From assembly GCA_016214375.1 (NCBI GenBank), contig JACROQ010000030.1, positions 1 through 8,109 of the forward strand: 8,109 nt of DNA, read 5' to 3'. The DNA is from Nitrospirota bacterium. Lineage in GTDB: Bacteria > Nitrospirota > 9FT-COMBO-42-15 > HDB-SIOI813. The notes beneath the pieces are model-generated. The model was given only the letters and a program-made list of their open reading frames with translations, had not been told where the DNA came from and ran no database searches. The position numbers were made by a program, and so were the translations under genes. Positions 5,991-8,109 of this stretch are shown piece by piece; within the stretch, counting starts at the first letter, position 1; every line of letters begins with the position of its first letter.

Positions 5991-7394
5991 ATGAAATCTT
6001 ATCTCCTCATATTCAGCGCGGTCTTACTCTTCGGATGTGCCGTCTATACCCCTGTAAAAAAGACAAAGACAGAGGATACAAATCCCTCGAAGGAGATGGG
6101 AAAGTCCTTTGTGAATGAGGCCTTACAGCATTATCAATTCATCAAAGATCCGGAGGTGGTGAATGCGGTCAACAGGGCCGGGTACCGGATTGTCCGGGCT
6201 ATAGGCTCCAATCCGGAGAGCTATCACTTTCTGGTGGTCCATGAGCCCCAGCCGAATGCCTTTGCCATACCCGGAGGCTATATCTTTATGTTCGACGGGC
6301 TGCTCCTCCAATTGAAAGGCGAAGATGAGATTGCCGGCGTGTTGGCCCACGAGATTGCCCACGTGGAACGCAATCACTTCTTTAAAGACGCCAAAAAGAT
6401 CGCGGCCTTAGACATAGCCACCATTGCGGCCATTCTCTTAGGAGGGGGAGGGATCGCCGCCGCGACAATCGCCAGTGCGGCCAATATTGACGTGCGCCTC
6501 CAGTTCAGCCGTGAGAATGAGTCAGAGGCAGACAGCTATGCCCTCCGGTATCTGCGGACAGCCGGCTATTCCCCCAGGGGCCTCTTAGACTTCTTTGACA
6601 ACCTGCTCCGTTATGAACGCTTTAATCCTCAACTGGTTCCCGCCTATATGGCGACACATCCTGATCTTGCGAGCAGACGGGACATCGTCGCCAATTTCGT
6701 TTCGAGAGAGACGATGCAGACCAACCCTGATCTTTTAAAAAAACCCATAGAGCCGGACAGGGTGGGCTGGGGGAGGGTACAGGCGGTACTGCTCTCTCAT
6801 GACCAGAAGAGGAAGGAGGAGTCTTCCATCCTTCAGGCCCTGGGGATTGATGAGATGCCGGCAGAGGCGAGAGAAGAGGTGAAGGACTATCTCCTCGGCG
6901 TTACCTATATGAAAGAGGGGAGATTCAATGAGGCCATCTCAAAGTATCTCTCCGCCATCGAACGGAACAGGGGAAACCCCGTGTACTATGCAGACCTTGC
7001 GTTCTCTTATCTGAAGCTACAGGATCTCTCCCGTGCCAGAGAGGCCGCCTTGCAGAGCCTGAGATTGAAAGCAGACCATGCCCCTGCGCATGTCATCCTC
7101 GGAATACTGGACCAGGACTCCGGAAACCTCTCTGAGGCCATTAACCATCTTGAGGAGGCCTTGCGCACAGAGCCGGAGGATTTGACGGCCAATTTTCACC
7201 TCGCCATGGCCTACCGGAAGAGTGGAGATGCGGTCAGAGAGGCCTTCTACTCAGCCCGGTATTTCCGGATCAATCTGAACCCTGAGGGCGCCCTCGGTGA
7301 GTTAAACCGGGCAAAGGGACTTGCCGCAGAAAACAGCCCCATGTCTTTCAGGATATTGGAGGAGATACAGGAGATCAGGCGGGAAGGCCTGTAA
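5991..7394 (+). CDS. M48 family metalloprotease with TPR repeats, BepA-like lipoprotein
   Basis: A 467-residue envelope peptidase. The start at 5991 gives a lipoprotein signal, MKSYLLIFSAVLLFGC, with lipobox LFGC and lipidated C16; Ala at +2 suggests the outer membrane. The peptidase domain spans about 35-245: zinc motif HEIAH (H120, E121, H124), third ligand probably E177 in NESEAD, and a glycine/alanine-rich hydrophobic loop (138-166) often seen between them in M48 enzymes. Four TPR units follow (about 298-330, 331-364, 365-397, 398-430). This layout is that of BepA/YfgC, a periplasmic protease and chaperone that helps assemble or remove LptD and other outer-membrane proteins; E. coli BepA is periplasmic, so the lipid anchor is a difference. 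The start is one base after the acyl-CoA synthetase stop (TAAGATG), implying co-transcription and translational coupling; the only ribosome-site-like sequence, AAAGGA, is 14 bases away. Tandem TAA stops end the gene. An earlier TTG at 5937 would bury the signal peptide. Confidence 0.9.
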   Translation: MKSYLLIFSAVLLFGCAVYTPVKKTKTEDTNPSKEMGKSFVNEALQHYQFIKDPEVVNAVNRAGYRIVRAIGSNPESYHFLVVHEPQPNAFAIPGGYIFMFDGLLLQLKGEDEIAGVLAHEIAHVERNHFFKDAKKIAALDIATIAAILLGGGGIAAATIASAANIDVRLQFSRENESEADSYALRYLRTAGYSPRGLLDFFDNLLRYERFNPQLVPAYMATHPDLASRRDIVANFVSRETMQTNPDLLKKPIEPDRVGWGRVQAVLLSHDQKRKEESSILQALGIDEMPAEAREEVKDYLLGVTYMKEGRFNEAISKYLSAIERNRGNPVYYADLAFSYLKLQDLSRAREAALQSLRLKADHAPAHVILGILDQDSGNLSEAINHLEEALRTEPEDLTANFHLAMAYRKSGDAVREAFYSARYFRINLNPEGALGELNRAKGLAAENSPMSFRILEEIQEIRREGL

Positions 7395-7417
7395 TAAACC
7401 TGCCGGCAGTAAACCTC

Positions 7418-7447
7418 TTTACTTAAACCGCAGCGATATCTTATAAT
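7418..7447 (+). promoter_or_regulatory. Promoter with perfect -10 abutting the MBL gene start (leaderless-like)
   Basis: TATAAT (7442-7447) is a perfect -10 box, with TTTACT (7418-7423, four of six to TTGACA) 18 bases upstream. The expected transcription start, about seven bases below the -10, coincides with ATG 7454, and no Shine-Dalgarno sequence precedes either ATG 7454 or ATG 7463. It sits in the 59-bp gap after the M48 gene and would let the hydrolase and the following gene be transcribed independently. Confidence 0.5.
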
Positions 7448-7453
7448 GTCTCC

Positions 7454-8095
7454 ATGGGTACGATGGTAGTAGAGGCCCTCTCAGTTGGCCCTTTTCAGTG
7501 CAATGCCTTTATCCTCCGGGATGCGGATACGAAGGATGCCGTGATCATAGACCCTGGAGATGATGTCTCAACGATCCTGAAGATATTAAAAAGAGACGGG
7601 TTGAGGCTTCAATATATATTCCTCACCCATGGCCACATAGACCACGTAGGGGGCGCAAAAGACGTAAAGGATGCCACAGGGGCAAAGGTCCTGATCCACA
7701 TGGGAGACCTCTTCCTTTACGAGAAGGTCCACCTGCAGGCATCCCTGTTTGGTCTCCCCTCCCCTCCTGTGAGTGATATTGATATCTTCTTTGAAGACGG
7801 GATGGAGATCGGAGAAGGAGAGCTCAAATGCAGGGTCATTCATACACCCGGCCACACACCTGGAAGCGTGAGCCTCCATTTCAGTGAAAGGGTATTTACA
7901 GGGGACGCCCTGTTCCGAGACGGCATCGGCAGGACAGACCTCTGGGGTGGGTCTTATGACGTGCTGATGCACTCTATCCGTGAGAAGCTCCTGCGGCTGG
8001 ATGATGCCACAGAGGTCTATCCGGGACATGGACCGTCAACGACCATCGGGAGGGAGAAGAGGGAGAACCCCTTTTTACAGGAGATATACCAGTGA
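7454..8095 (+). CDS. Metallo-beta-lactamase-fold hydrolase, glyoxalase II/YcbL-like
   Basis: A complete 213-residue soluble MBL-fold hydrolase. All dinuclear metal ligands are present: THGHIDH (H59, H61, D63, H64), H134 in HTPGHTPGS, D151 in FTGDALF and H192 in YPGHGP. The N-terminus VGPFQCNAFIL and the ending TTIGREKRENPFL are typical of the small glyoxalase II-like group (YcbL and relatives). These lack the C-terminal glutathione-binding domain of true glyoxalase II and hydrolyse S-lactoylglutathione or other thioesters. The physiological substrate is unknown. ATG 7454 starts at the predicted transcription start of a perfect -10 box; ATG 7463 (MVVEALSVGP) fits the family start equally well or better and differs by three residues. 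It follows the M48 gene by 59 bp, and its stop overlaps the start of the next gene. Confidence 0.92.
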   Translation: MGTMVVEALSVGPFQCNAFILRDADTKDAVIIDPGDDVSTILKILKRDGLRLQYIFLTHGHIDHVGGAKDVKDATGAKVLIHMGDLFLYEKVHLQASLFGLPSPPVSDIDIFFEDGMEIGEGELKCRVIHTPGHTPGSVSLHFSERVFTGDALFRDGIGRTDLWGGSYDVLMHSIREKLLRLDDATEVYPGHGPSTTIGREKRENPFLQEIYQ

Positions 8096-8109
8096 AGCAC
8101 GAGATATCA
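8092..8109 (+). CDS. Start of a further gene, cut by the window end
   Basis: A GTG at 8092-8094 overlaps the MBL stop (GTGA) and is preceded by AGGAG (8079-8083) at an ideal eight-base spacing. The first six codons are open (M-K-H-E-I-S with GTG read as Met). This looks like a translationally coupled gene continuing the series. Too little is present to identify it. Confidence 0.45.

Noticed and set aside
7400..7409. CTGCCGGCAG palindrome after the M48 gene as a terminator
   Set aside because: Ten bases with no loop and no T-run; too short to be a convincing terminator.
7586..8029. Minus-strand 147-codon frame opposite the MBL hydrolase
   Set aside because: It is a shadow of the real gene, whose full set of metal-binding motifs reads on the plus strand.
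1..8109. CRISPR array, tRNA, rRNA, or complete insertion sequence
   Set aside because: No regularly spaced direct repeats, tRNA-like cloverleaf, conserved rRNA stretch or transposase frame was seen.

Overview
The window reads as chromosomal DNA of a Gram-negative bacterium: it carries an outer-membrane-type lipoprotein signal, a periplasmic YceI protein and a BepA-like periplasmic peptidase. The gene mix (an ADP-forming acyl-CoA synthetase with fused subunits, a cobalamin-type radical SAM enzyme, a tandem ACT protein, a DUF433 antitoxin) fits an anaerobic or syntrophic lineage such as Nitrospirota or the former Deltaproteobacteria. That placement is inference from gene content only. No phylogenetic marker or RNA gene is present.

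Layout. (1) 1-1108 is a disturbed, visibly A+T-rich accessory patch. It holds the C-terminal part of a class I methyltransferase that lacks its SAM-binding start (1-504), a 29-codon stump of a DUF5615 PIN-like toxin (505-594, minus), its intact DUF433 antitoxin (594-818, minus), and about 290 bp containing only open reading-frame scraps. (2) 1109-2584 is a complete B12-binding-domain radical SAM protein. It faces a minus-strand pair that may be co-transcribed: a tandem ACT-domain protein (3276-3689) followed by an exported YceI protein (2594-3217). (3) 3690-3895 is a divergent intergenic region dominated by a perfect 56-bp palindrome (3721-3776), probably a mobile REP or MITE-like unit. (4) 3896-8109 is a plus-strand series: ADP-forming acyl-CoA synthetase, an M48 peptidase/TPR lipoprotein beginning one base after the synthetase stop, a glyoxalase-II-like metallo-beta-lactamase-fold hydrolase, and the first codons of another gene overlapping the hydrolase stop.

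How the genes may work together. The acyl-CoA synthetase would conserve energy by converting acyl-CoA to acid plus ATP. The M48 lipoprotein and YceI act in the envelope. The MBL protein is probably a thioester or glutathione-type hydrolase. The tight spacing suggests co-expression rather than a single pathway. A start-site pattern also stands out: the minus-strand genes have strong Shine-Dalgarno sequences, whereas three plus-strand genes (at 1109, 3896 and 7454) have none. Two of those sit only 6-8 nt below promoter-like -10 boxes, which suggests leaderless or near-leaderless transcripts. The most notable points are the decapitated toxin-antitoxin pair and the long palindrome. I see no clearly new defence or biosynthetic system.
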